NCBI GenBank assembly: GCA_027919835.1
Contig: JANVFP010000001.1
Coordinates: 558,001-622,000 of the forward strand
Direction of reading: 5' to 3'
Source of the DNA: Lentinula raphanica
Lineage: Eukaryota > Basidiomycota > Agaricomycetes > Agaricales > Omphalotaceae
DNA: 64,000 nucleotides
Part shown: piece by piece, positions 23,571 to 34,476 of the stretch
Position numbering within the stretch: position 1 is the first letter of the stretch
Layout: the number at the start of each line of letters is the position of its first letter
Translations under genes and position numbers: made by a program
The notes under the pieces: generated by a model
Told to the model about the DNA's origin: nothing
The model's database searches: none
What the model saw: only the letters and a program-made list of their open reading frames with translations

Positions 23571-23781
23571 GAGGTATAAAGTCGGTTCTTAGTATAATGC
23601 CTTATGACAGGTCACTTAGCACGAACACACAGTACGACTTCACAGATTTGTCAATCAAATTGTTTTTATAGCGAGGTGTGGGGCATTGTCAGAGATTCTG
23701 CACTATCTTATATCTCAAGTCAAACGCAGTCTTGTAAGATCTTTTAGATCAGCAATACTGGTCAGCAGAATGAAGTGACAC
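23568..23781 (-). mobile_element. Gypsy LTR 3'-end fragment
   Basis: Nearly the same as the LTR end at 1305-1520 and 26660-26876: GTATAAAGTCGGTTCTTAG, then a TTTATAGCGAGGTGTGGG stretch. It breaks off at 23781 where a second LTR end begins. Confidence 0.75.
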
Positions 23782-25031
23782 GGTAACGAGGATATGAAGG
23801 GTGCAATTTAATGCTTCGTTGGATAGATCTAATGACCTAGTGACTTTATCACTGAACACTGATCACCAATATACTTCTTATGTCGTTTGTCAATTGTATT
23901 TAAGCGAGGTGTGGGGCGTTGTCAGAGATTCCGCACGATCTTATACCTTAGAACGAACTGGTAGTCTTAAAAGATCTACTGGATCCGCAATACAGGTCAA
24001 CAGAGCGAAGTGACACGGAAGTACAGATCTTTTGATCTGGACTCGAAGGGGGTGAGTGATCCACTCAAAGGGTTTACAAGGAACGAGAGAACTCGTATAG
24101 ATCAGACTTTATGACCACACAAATACTATCAGAACCAGGTTGAAGATCTACTGATCACCGATCACAGGAAACCTTCACAGCTCGTATGGATCACCGATCA
24201 CCACACGTCTGCTTGAACAGAGCCACCGAAACTCTGAACGCTCACTTGGAACAACCGAGAACCAAGTCCTCTGTATCTCCACGATAGGAGTCTACCTTTG
24301 ATTCAAATCTAGCTGAGACTTTATCAACTGACAAGATATCGGGCCTAACGAGATGAGAATTTCACAACCACTTTCAAAGACCGCCCGGCTTACAAAGCCT
24401 TTACTCCTCACGTATGAGAGCAAAGGTTAGCTAGTCAGAGAAACTGGGCACAAAACCTGAACTATATTTTTGTAGGCTACGTCCTTAAGTACTTCTACGA
24501 ATAGATCTGTAGCCAATTTACTATTTTATGGAATAGATCTATAGATTTGAGAGAACGGAGTCCGAGATCTGATACAAATAAGGAAAGATAGGACGAGAAA
24601 CAATACAAACACCAGAGAAACAGAGAGTAAAAAGGATAAAAACAAGTAAAATGTCCATTTCTGGTGGTCCTTCGTCGAGATCTAGTTGCCTGACCTTCAA
24701 ATCCGGACCTGGTCTGTGCGTCCATCCACATGCTGGTGGTTAAAGGGCACGGATAAGCTCCTGCACAGGTAACTCAAACGTTTCCTCATTTGATTCCGCT
24801 ATGTGAATGGTTGTATGCCTCTCCAACTGAATGGGAGTACATATAAAGGGGGGAAACCTGTCCCAATAGGTTCGTTTGGCTTCTAGCTTTCCAACGATAT
24901 GCATATATCGAATAGATCCAGAGGTTTGACAATGGTGAAGTCGAAAGATCTACCCTTGCAACACTCCTGGTCAAAGCTGTACATCTCAGGCGTCTATTTC
25001 CCATTTAGGAAACGTCCACATGTAACTGCAA
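23782..25031 (-). mobile_element. Gypsy LTR, divergent subfamily, truncated
   Basis: Starts with its own 3' end, TAACGAGGATATGAAGGGTG, and runs parallel to the main LTR with much divergence; shared words include AAGTCCTCTGTATCTC, CTGGTCAAAGCTGTACAT and TGTGCG. It is cut at about 25031 by an X-element end. Confidence 0.7.
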
Positions 25032-25318
25032 TGACGTAATGATCTAACCCTAATTTACCTGATTTCATGATTGCCGTAAACATAGTCACTTCGCGAAGTG
25101 CAGTATAGCTTCGCAAAGTAGATTTATTATAATATATCTATTAAATAATAAAAGAATTATTAAATATTATTAAATATACTAAATAGCCGAGCACCCCCCG
25201 GAGCCCTACTGGCCTACCCGGAAGGGTTTGTTGAGCTTCGAGAGCGAGTCCTGTTACTTTGCGAAGCTGTGGTGGAGACTTATCGGACTACTTCGCGGAG
25301 TTTTTACAGCTTCAGCTG
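25032..25318 (-). mobile_element. X-element terminal fragment inside the 5' LTR
   Basis: This is the last 287 bases of the left (CAGCTGAAGC) end of family X in reverse orientation, ending TTACAGCTTCAGCTG at 25318. AGGATCA follows at 25319-25325. The same AGGATCA precedes the X end at 40578 in the 3' LTR, so together they look like the two copies of one target duplication in the LTR. Confidence 0.8.
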
Positions 25319-26878
25319 AGGATCAGCCATGAATATCCACTTAGAGCTCTTGCTCGCACCCTTGGTCGGGGATCCTTCAAGAATGCTGACTACTGGTACG
25401 AGCACATCAAGGGAATATCGACTTAGTATCAAGATCTGCCGGATCGGCACAACTGAGTTTGGTACTTGGCTGTGATGACGGAAATTTCACTTGATCTAGC
25501 AGATCAGACACGATGAGAACCTATCCGGATGAGTTACCACACGGAAACCCTACGCAAAGTAGCGGAAACCGTCGGAAACATGATGATCTAGCATTTCCGT
25601 GGCAGTACGGGTGAAACCCGCCGCGGAAACACGCATATGTTCAAGTTCTAAACTGGGATATAGCGTATGCTATGTACAGCTTTGACCAGCACTCACGGAA
25701 ACGCGCGGAAACCTACGGAAAACACTTCTGAAGCATTTACCTTCGTTGTCCGCTCCAGAACACCAGGCTATATGCATACCGTTCGAAAGCTACGGACCAG
25801 ATCTACCTGATCCGCGAGATCAACCACTGTTATGAGTCTATCTCATTAACTTGGGAAGACCACTACTATTCCGCGGAAGCAAATTCGTCGGAAACACTTG
25901 AGCAACACAGGCAGGAGCCACTCTGATGAGTTAGGCACCCTAGCATGTGGAGGCTGCACAGACCATGGTCGGAACTTGCTTGGTCTTCTAGATCTGGCAA
26001 AAGTACGACGAAATACGGACAAGTTTCAGCTTTTTCTCTGTTTTCCTTACTATTTCCTTGAGTGTTTGTATCGTTTCAGTCATATTTTACTATTTAAGTG
26101 TATATTATCGGACTCCGTCCATAGAAATAGCTAGATCTACTAGATCAAGGACAAATACGGGTATCGGACTTTTTGTAGTGTACTTAAAGACCTGTATCCG
26201 CACAAATGAAACAAGTTTCGCACCCAGATCTCTCTGAACTGGTAATCCTTTTCATCCATACGTGGGAGTAAAGGCTTCTAAGCCGTACCGGACCTTGCAG
26301 ATTAAGTGTGTTACTTCATCGCGATAAGCCCGACTTTTGAGTGGTTTGACTTGGTGTCTGTCACTTGCTAGTTGAAGGTAGACTCCGTTCCGGAGATACA
26401 GAGGACTTGGTCTCAGGTTGTGCCGAGTGAACGTGCAGAGTTTTGGTGGCTCTGTTCAAGTTGACACGTAGTGATTGGTGATCTGCGTGATCTTCGAGGT
26501 TTTACTGAGAATAGTGATCAGTACTGCTTCACCCGGGAGCGGAATCGATTGGTCTACCATAACGTCTGGTACCCCGTTGCTTTCCGAGCCTAAAAACCCT
26601 TATCCGAGTGGAAGCCACTCAAAACAAACCCTTTAGTCCAGATCTTATGACTGGTATATCCGTGTCACTTTGTTCTGCTGACCAGTATTGCTGATCTAAA
26701 AGATCTTACAAGACTGCGTTCGACTTGAGATATAAGATAGTGCGGAATCTCTGACAACGCCCCACACCTCGCTATAAATACAATTTGATTGACGAATCCG
26801 TGAAGTCGTACTCTGTGTTCGTGCTAAGTGACCTGTCATAAGGCATTATACTAAGAACCAACTTTATACCTCGTTATC
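25319..26878 (+). repeat. 5' LTR of the large Gypsy element (lacking its first ~170 bases)
   Basis: Matches the minus-strand LTR at 1305-3041 from the AGGATCAGCC position onward. It carries the retroelement TATA box, many GATCT-AGATC palindromes and TTTCCG words. The 3' border is set by the end of homology near CCTCGTTA and the adjacent primer-binding TGG. Confidence 0.85.
26773..26780 (+). promoter_or_regulatory. TATA box TATAAATA of the 5' LTR
   Basis: TATAAATA in CTCGCTATAAATACAATTTG, about 100 bases before the LTR end. It is kept as TATTTATA (inverse) in the isolated LTR near 1396. It is the likely start signal for the genomic RNA. Confidence 0.6.
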
Positions 26879-26896
26879 TGGAGCCCACCGCAAGGG
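26879..26896 (+). other. Putative primer-binding site
   Basis: TGGAGCCCACCGCAAGGG begins two bases after the end of LTR homology, with the TGG expected to pair with a tRNA CCA end. I cannot name the tRNA. Confidence 0.5.
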
Positions 26897-27319
26897 GTGG
26901 AATCTATATTTTGGTCGAACTCGAGAGATCTTCTTGATTTCTCAAAACTACTGCCTTTGATCAAATTTATTTGATCATTAAAAATAGCTCCAAGAGCTAC
27001 TCGGACTTCGAAGAACGCGGGCTCAGCAGATTTCTTTGATCCAGCGATACAAGCTTCAGATCAGCGAAAGTGCGCAACAAAGAAACCCTCTGTACCTGTT
27101 TACGATCCGAGAAACCTCGGAAGAGCGAGTACTAGCAATCCAGATAACGGGAGAGCTCCTAGACCATCTTCGGAACAACCAGTAACAAAGAGATCTAACG
27201 TAGTGCCAGGAAACGGTAGACAGAAGGCAGCTACTGTTGGACCAGATCCGCAATCTAGTTCAGATCCTACATTACAACCCGAACCATTTGATTTGATACG
27301 ACTGTTTTTACCCAACAAT

Positions 27320-28891
27320 ATGTCCGAAGTACACAACGGAAATGATCAGGGAGCCGCGGGAGCGAATGCTAACGCACCAGCAAACCCGGCTGCCCAACAA
27401 AAACGACCAGAGGATCAACTCGACATCATAAGGATGCTTGGTCCACCTGAACTGACTTCTGCGGAACAAGCAGAGTATAACAATACCAAGTTTCCGCTTA
27501 CGCACAAAACTGCTATGATCCTGGACTTGGCCAATCCGAGCATGATCCCCGAGTGGGTGAGGTTCTGTTTGAACACGTTCCAGGCTACGGAAGTTACCTC
27601 CAAGAAGGTGAAGATGCAAAAGATCTTTTCTTGGATGACCCTTCAGACCAAGCAGGCTCTCGAGCATCTTCCCGGCGCGCAGGAGGGAAGGGAAGACGCG
27701 GACTGTTTTCTGCGTTCCCTGTGTGAAAGATTCCCAGCATCTCTAGGGAGACCAATGGGTTCGAAGAATACGCTCTTGCAGATCGTACAGAACTATGCTC
27801 CTTTGGGTGTCCGGGACGGAGATAGGTTGCTCGGATATTGTCTGTTGATGGAGGTAGAAGCCAATAAGTTGTTGAAACCGCCTCCGGCGATAGGAAACAC
27901 GGAATTGGTGTCTCTTTTCCTGTCAGCATTTGATGACGAGCTACGGAAAGCTGTGAATCGAAAGGTTCAACAGCAGGTACCTGCTTTCCGCGTAGAGAAA
28001 CATTGGGTCGATGATCCATATCTGTTTGTAGAGTACAAGGAAGCAGCAGAGGCCGTAGCAAGGCACCCACCCTTGGAATCGTTGTACCGGACGGTAACAA
28101 GTCGGGATGGTGTGGTCTTCAATGCGGAAACCCACTCAAGAGGAGGTGTATACGTTCCGATTGGTGGTCCTCCGGTGATCAAAGAAGAAGTACCGGATCT
28201 CTCGCATTTCTTCCGGTCTGCAACTAAGCCCGTTGAAGTCAAACGAGAGGCCTCCGAGGAAACGGAAAGAGCACTAGCTGCAAATAGGGACCAGTACAGT
28301 GTGTTGGTCAAAGATTTGGGAGCACTTAAGGCTACCTACAAAGAGGAACTTGAGACGTTGGCTCAAATGCTGGCTAACATCAAGACCGGAAATGTACAAC
28401 CTGCGCAACGGGTGCAGCCCCATACTGTCGCTTCTGGTAGTGGTAATCCCGGAAACAGTGGGCCTCCCCGCGGAATCATTAACACGAATCCGAATAATGC
28501 ACAAGGTCAAAGGTCTGAGATGTTGTGTTTCCTTTGTCGGGAACCGAATCATATGATGCAAAGTTGTCCAATGTTCTTGGAACTCTTAGGGAAAGGTTGG
28601 ATTATGCGTGATCCGCAAGATCCAAAGCGTCTTAAGTTAAAGGATGGGTCTCCGCTACCGAACAACTTCGGAAGTGAGAGTAGATACCAAAAGATCATGA
28701 AATATGGTCAGGCCAAAGGATGGCCCGAGGTTTCGACGATGATGAACGAGATGATCCCGGACAATGAGGATTACTCGGAACAGTTGGCCGGATCCCCAGC
28801 TTGGATGGTCATTGCCAATCTGGCAGAGATGGTGCAAGGGAGATCTAGCAATGGTGTGGCTATGGTGTACACGAACGAGTCAGGAAACTGA
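27320..28891 (+). CDS. gag: Gypsy Gag with CCHC zinc knuckle
   Basis: Structural protein that should assemble into the virus-like particle and bind the element RNA. It has 523 residues from the ATG at 27320 (MSEVHNGND), which I prefer to the earlier GTG because the open frame further upstream has no ATG. A helical capsid-like region is followed by a zinc knuckle CFLCREPNHMMQSC (Cys-X2-Cys-X4-His-X4-Cys) around residues 402-415. The stretch before the knuckle is Gly/Asn/Pro-rich. The frame is undamaged. The next frame overlaps its end and lies one base back (-1). Confidence 0.85.
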   Translation: MSEVHNGNDQGAAGANANAPANPAAQQKRPEDQLDIIRMLGPPELTSAEQAEYNNTKFPLTHKTAMILDLANPSMIPEWVRFCLNTFQATEVTSKKVKMQKIFSWMTLQTKQALEHLPGAQEGREDADCFLRSLCERFPASLGRPMGSKNTLLQIVQNYAPLGVRDGDRLLGYCLLMEVEANKLLKPPPAIGNTELVSLFLSAFDDELRKAVNRKVQQQVPAFRVEKHWVDDPYLFVEYKEAAEAVARHPPLESLYRTVTSRDGVVFNAETHSRGGVYVPIGGPPVIKEEVPDLSHFFRSATKPVEVKREASEETERALAANRDQYSVLVKDLGALKATYKEELETLAQMLANIKTGNVQPAQRVQPHTVASGSGNPGNSGPPRGIINTNPNNAQGQRSEMLCFLCREPNHMMQSCPMFLELLGKGWIMRDPQDPKRLKLKDGSPLPNNFGSESRYQKIMKYGQAKGWPEVSTMMNEMIPDNEDYSEQLAGSPAWMVIANLAEMVQGRSSNGVAMVYTNESGN

Positions 28892-28899
28892 AGAATCCA

Positions 28900-30378
28900 A
28901 TGATTGAGTTGACCTCTGGGCCAAGGACACGGTCTCAGCAACAGGCAACAACTCATGAGGGTGCCCCAAAGCCTAACTCACCAAAAGCAATACCTGCCGT
29001 CAAGAATAAATGCTTTGACGGGGTGCATATACCCATAGATCGAAATAACCCTAGTAAAAACAAAACATCCGAAAAACCGAAGTCCAATCTGAACAATTCT
29101 ACGCCTAATCATGACAGATCTGCTGGATCAGACCCTGATTCTTCTCAATCACTGAGGGAAGCTGCTTTGGAAAGGATACAGTCAGTGACCATTGACGATT
29201 TAACGGATGAGAGTGCGTTAGGTTCGGAACGCGAGCCTGATCAGGCAGATCAACGGAAATCGAAGCAAGTACGATTCCGCGATCCGTCACCTCCTCGTAC
29301 GGAAAATCCGAGGAGACCATTTGATGATGTTCAGCCCAGAGAAGTTACACCTCACCCTCGAAATCAACCCAAGCCGGAAAAGATACCTGAATCTAAGGGA
29401 TCTTCGAAGGCACCAAAATACAGGCTGCAGAATGAACTGTTTACGCCTGGTCTAGAGGAAGAGCTTGCTGACCGGATAGTGCAAAAGACGATTGAATTGA
29501 CTTCTTCCGAAGCTTTACAGCTTTCGGGGAAGATCAGGCAGATCGTAGCACGAAAGATACGGAACAAGCGAGTACTTCCGCAAGATCGAAAGAAAATGCT
29601 GCTGAACTTGGCTGATCAACAAGATCTAGCTACGGAAACACTTTCAAATGATGATTCCGAAGACGAACAAGTCATTTCCGTGGATGATCTAGCATTACCC
29701 GAAGCTTGGGCTTTTGAAAGATTATCTGAGGATCGGGATGGGATGAAAGCAGGAGCGTTTGTTCAAGTAGATCCAGTAGAATCATTCTTAAGTGATGTAG
29801 ATGAGAATGATGAACGACGGGATATGACCATAGTTGCTACCATAGGCAATGGTCTCCGGGCAGTGTGGCCTGTTGTGAATGATCGGGAAGATCTCGAAGT
29901 AGAGAACCTCCTGGACTCAGGATCACAGATAGTCGCAATCGATATGAGCGTGGCGTTAGGCTTAGGTCTAGGTTGGGATCCCGGAATCACCATACAGATG
30001 CAAAATGTACATGGCGGGATCGCGCGGACCAAAGGTTTAGCCCGAAATGTGCCCTTTCGATTTGGACCGGTCACAGTGTATTTACAGTTACATGTTCAAG
30101 AAAAGGCTCCCTTCGAAATACTGTTGGGACGTCCGTTTGATGTGTTAACTGAGAGTGTCATTCAGACATTTGGATCGGGTGATCAGGAACTCACGATTAC
30201 GGATCCGAATACTGGAAAACGGTATACCATGGGTGCATATCCGAAAGGACATGGACTGAGAGCACCAAGAAAGGTGGTGGAACGAAAAGTATCACAACCA
30301 ACTCAACAGTTGCAACCCGAATCAAGACGGGAAGACACTCACAAGGAGGCAGAGAAAGTTCCACAACCAAATTTTTGA
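28900..30378 (+). CDS. Gypsy protease (aspartic) frame
   Basis: Cleaves the polyprotein in the particle. It has 492 residues from the ATG at 28900, but the frame is open upstream into gag, so it may be reached by -1 frameshifting. The first 300 residues are Ser/Pro/Asp-rich and charged. The retropepsin motif is LLDSGSQIVAID around residues 334-345 (catalytic Asp in DSGS), and the ILLGRPFD block follows about 65 residues later. A dimeric retropepsin is expected. It ends in TGA directly after AAATTTT. It appears intact, unlike the RT frame that follows. Confidence 0.82.
   Translation: MIELTSGPRTRSQQQATTHEGAPKPNSPKAIPAVKNKCFDGVHIPIDRNNPSKNKTSEKPKSNLNNSTPNHDRSAGSDPDSSQSLREAALERIQSVTIDDLTDESALGSEREPDQADQRKSKQVRFRDPSPPRTENPRRPFDDVQPREVTPHPRNQPKPEKIPESKGSSKAPKYRLQNELFTPGLEEELADRIVQKTIELTSSEALQLSGKIRQIVARKIRNKRVLPQDRKKMLLNLADQQDLATETLSNDDSEDEQVISVDDLALPEAWAFERLSEDRDGMKAGAFVQVDPVESFLSDVDENDERRDMTIVATIGNGLRAVWPVVNDREDLEVENLLDSGSQIVAIDMSVALGLGLGWDPGITIQMQNVHGGIARTKGLARNVPFRFGPVTVYLQLHVQEKAPFEILLGRPFDVLTESVIQTFGSGDQELTITDPNTGKRYTMGAYPKGHGLRAPRKVVERKVSQPTQQLQPESRREDTHKEAEKVPQPNF
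30369..30375 (+). promoter_or_regulatory. Putative -1 frameshift heptamer AAATTTT at the PR/RT junction
   Basis: Zero-frame CCA-AAT-TTT-TGA. Slipping -1 on AAATTTT, which fits the X-XXY-YYZ rule, continues as TTG-AAT-AAC into the RT frame. The older copy at 20884-20890 has the same heptamer before a different stop, which supports selection on the site. Confidence 0.6.
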
Positions 30379-33300
30379 ATAACCTCTGGGATCTGAGTAG
30401 CGACCAGGGAGAGGTAGAAATCGCTCTTAGTGGGTACTGGGATGCTCAAGCGGAGGAAGTGGTTATAGAGTCGAATCAGGTGAAACGAGGTACCTTCTCA
30501 GATGAAGAATTAGCGGACGTGTATGTACAATGCTGTCTGCCAACGATCGAGAAGTCGCACCCCGGAATTGCCGAAACCATGTCACTATACCTGAACAAAG
30601 GTGTAGATCATCAACAAAATTGTGTGATCAACCCATGGAAGGAAGGATTTAGAGCTGATCCGACCGTTGAGGACCTGAAGGAGACCTTTTACCAGTCCAT
30701 GACAAAGGACGTTAGGTGGAAAGACTTACATGGGTTAACTTGTCCATATGATAACACGGAAGATCTACCAGATCAAGTAGATCAAACAAAAGATGTGGAA
30801 TTGTCTTCAATGACCCAAGATTTGGAGGCTGCGATGCATTGTGTTAAGCTCTGGGAACTCAAGAACGAGACGATTGACCAGCATATATGCGCATATAATG
30901 ATGTGTTTTTGCCAGATCAGCCAGTTTCGGTCTTCGGTTCTCGAAAATATAAGCCTGTAGCGGTGAAAATTTGCCCTGTCAAGGCTGATCTACCGGAAGA
31001 ATTCCGTGTGCGGAGACACATTTACAGAGATCCTTTGGCTGATCTACCAGATCTACCAACTCATCCACCGGAATTCACGCCGGGTATCCGGTATACGCAA
31101 GAAGGGAAAGAGATCATCGAGAAAAATCATGTGGAAGGTTTCCTTACGGACGAGGAGATGAAGCTAGTTCATCATATGATGAAGTTGCAGGAAATGGGTT
31201 TTGCTTGGGAAGCTTCCGAGGGCGGGACATTCAGAGAGGACTTCTTTCCTCCCGTGAAAATTCTGGTCATACCTCATGAGCCCTGGGTCGAACGAAACAT
31301 TCCAATTCCTCCCGGAATCTTCGAAAAGGTTTGTAAGATCATCAAGGATAAGATTGATGCTGGAGTTTATGAACCATCTTGCTCGAGTTATCGTTCAAAA
31401 TGGTTTTGTGTGGTCAAGAAGGATGGAACGAGTCTTCGTAAAGTTGCCTATGGGTTGGACGAACTCTGTTCCGATATTCCATGACGATGTAACTTACATG
31501 ATGCGAGATGAAATTCCGGAATATACGATTCCTTACGTCGATGATGTTCCTATCAGAGGCCCCGGGACTTGTTATGAATTACCGGGTGGCGGATACGAAA
31601 CTATCCCTGAAAATCCTTTGATCAGACGATTTGTCTGGGAGCATCTCCAAAATGTGAACCGAATCATTCAGCGGATGCGGTATTGCGGCGGAAACCGGAA
31701 GATAGAATCGCAACTACGGTTCTGACTTGGCCTCCGTGCTCTTCTAAGACACAGGTCTGAGCCTTTCTGGGAACTGTTGGTCAGCTCCGGATGTTCATTC
31801 ACAACTACGCTAAGAAAGCCTCACCTTTGACCAAATTAACGGCGAATATGCCATTTGAGTGGAAGGATGAGCATGTCATAGCCATGGACCTGTTGAAAGA
31901 TGGAGTCCGTAATGCACCAGCCTTAAGAGTCATAGTATACGACTGGGAAACACACTTAGCAGTGGATAGTTCTTACATGGGTACGGGATTTTACATCTAT
32001 CAGATTGATCCTGTAGATCAGACGAAGATTTACTATAATTACTTCGGATCCATCCCGTATAACGAACGGGAAGCTCGGTTTTCTCAATCTAAGCGTGAAC
32101 TCTATGGTTTGAAGGTTGCTCTCCGAGCAACACACTATCTTCTTTATGGGTGTCGGAAACTCACGGTAGAAACGGATGCTAGCTATATTCAAGGAATGCT
32201 TGAAAATCCGAGTAGTGGTCCAAACGCTACGATCAACCGTTGGATTGAAGATATCCATAAATTCCATTTCGATTTGATTCATGTCAAAGGAGCAACCTTT
32301 GGACCTGATGGTTTGTCTCGAAGACCTCTGGGAGGTTGGACTACCCCTCGTCGGGAAACCGAAGAGGATCTAGCAGAAGATGCAGATGACTCCAACAACG
32401 TTAGGTTCTTCAAAGCGGACGAAGCGGACGATCCATTGCCCTTTGAATCATTCAAAGATCATATAGATTCCCGGACAGGATACTTTTGCGAGACCATTGA
32501 AGATGAGTTTGCGGAAGATCTTCAAGTTGCCCGGGAGGAAGAGATCCAGCATGCATTCCTCAAAGAACGTTTAGAGGCCTCGGGAATGCCGTTGACCTCT
32601 CAGTTTCTGCAGTATACTGCGATCCCCGACAATGCTACGTGGGGACCTGATCACAAATATCCAATATCTCATAGATCGGATGGCGGAAACCGTCTAGATC
32701 AGCAGTTACCGGAAATTCGAGCATGGCTTAAGGACCCGAATGCTGAACAATTCGCGAAGTTGGACAAGAGACAACGAGCGGAAATGGACCGGAAAACGCT
32801 GTCCTTTTCAATAGACTCGGAAGGTCGACTGTTCCACCGGAAACCATCCACAGATCAACTGCGTTTAGTGGTTGAACCGGAAAAACGAATGTATCTATTG
32901 CACAGTGCTCATGATGCCTTAGGACACAAGGGTACATATGCTACGAAAGACTTCTTAGAAAAGAGGTTTTGGTGGCCTGATCTGGAGAAAGACGTGGAGT
33001 GGTATGTGAAAACATGTCAAGCCTGCCAAGATCGACTTAGGTCTTTGGTACGGATCCCTCCAACGGTGACCTTCACGCCATCCTTGTTCCAAAAGATACA
33101 TATCGATACGATGGTTATGTCTCCGGCCAGTAATGGTTGTAGATATATCGTCCACGGACGGGATTCGTTGTCGAGTTGGTCGGAAGCTAGGGCACTGAGA
33201 GTTGAAAACGCGAGATCACTCGCGGAATGGTTCTTTGAAGACATCATATGTAGATGGGGATGTCTGGAAATCGTGGTCTCGGACAATGCACCACAGATGA

Positions 33301-34265
33301 AGCTTATGTTGCGATGGCTCGAACAGAAATACGGGATCCGTGGAATACAGATATTGCCTTACAATTCACAAGCTAACGGAAAGATTGAGCGTGCTCACTT
33401 TGATCTGAGACAAGCACTTGCGAAAGCGTGTGCGGGAGATCTGTCAAAATGGTACTACTTCTTGAAACCGATACTTTGGGCTGATCGTATTACTGCACAG
33501 AGAGGTTTAGGATGTTCACCATACTTCGTGGCTACCGGTACGGAACCTCTGCTACCTTTCGATATTGTTGAATCTACATACTTGGTCAATCCACCAAATC
33601 GAATACTATCACGGGAAGAGCTACTGGGCTTCCGGGCTCAGGCTCTTTCCAAACATCGTTCCTTCGTCGAGAACATGAAATCACAGATTGACGAGAACAA
33701 ACGTCGAGAAGCGAGAGTTTTCGAGGAAAAGTACAAGTACACGATTAAGGACTGGGATTTCAAACCGGGTACCTTAGTACAAGTACGGAACACCGCCATC
33801 GAGAAGAATTTGGATCGGAAAATGTACCTTCGATATCATGGACCTATGGTTGTTATCTGGAGGACACGAGGAGGCGCATATATCATAGCGGAAATGGATG
33901 GCACTGTGCTTAAAGACAAAGTGGGTGCTTTCCGTGTGATCCCGCATCATGCTCGTTACGAACCGATTGAACTGCCGGAAAATATACATGATCTGATAGA
34001 TCTGTCGCCCAAGCAGTTAGAATCTATGGTACAGGATGAGGAAGACGAACCTGAGGAAGTGGAGGACTTTATTTTCAGTACTGTCCCTCGAATAAACATT
34101 TCCGGTGATGATCAGTCGAATTCCGTTGAACCACCATTGGTTCCGCCTGTTGAACAGCTTGATCCGGAGGATCTGAAGGCTGCTGAGTCCGAAGATCAAG
34201 AGGAAGAGTCGAACCCGTCCCTGCCGAATGGTCCACGACGAGGTGGTCGACGGAAATCTTTCTAA
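30375..34265 (+). pseudogene. pol: Gypsy RT-RNase H-integrase frame, RT disabled
   Basis: Should copy the element RNA and integrate the DNA. The frame from 30375 opens with NNLWDLSSDQGEVEIA and runs to GTSLR near 31438. About 0.2 kb of RT, including the motif-A aspartate, is missing there, and the frame shifts to that of 31276-31725, which keeps PYVDDV. A second deletion after RYCGG near 31685 restores the original frame, and TGA at 31758 replaces the CGA of QVRAFLG. From 31791 the frame is open for 824 codons. It contains RNase H (LAVDSSY, SKREL, VETDAS, GPDGLSRRP), the integrase zinc finger (His-X4-His, then CQAC) and the DDE core (HIDTM, SDNAP, GKIERAH). A GPMVV segment lies near the C-terminus. 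RNase H and integrase look intact. Confidence 0.88.
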
Positions 34266-34288
34266 ACATGCCTGATCCAACAGATCAG

Positions 34289-34302
34289 TTAGTTTGGGGG
34301 AG
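34289..34302 (+). other. Polypurine-tract-like motif TTAGTTTGGGGGAG, copy 1
   Basis: Lies 24 bases after the pol stop codon. The identical 14-mer occurs at 36553-36566 and at 40415-40428, the last directly before the 3' LTR. Confidence 0.6.
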
Positions 34303-34476
34303 TTTCCGCGATGTTTCAACTTATTCTATCTCAATAATCACTCGAGGAATTTAGTTGCCACTGGATTACCTCAAAAACTACCAATAATACTTGACTTGAC
34401 AAAAGTACAGGTATAAAAATAGGCGACAGGGCAGAATGAACGATGATCTAGATGGTCAGCCTCGATAAGCACTTGT

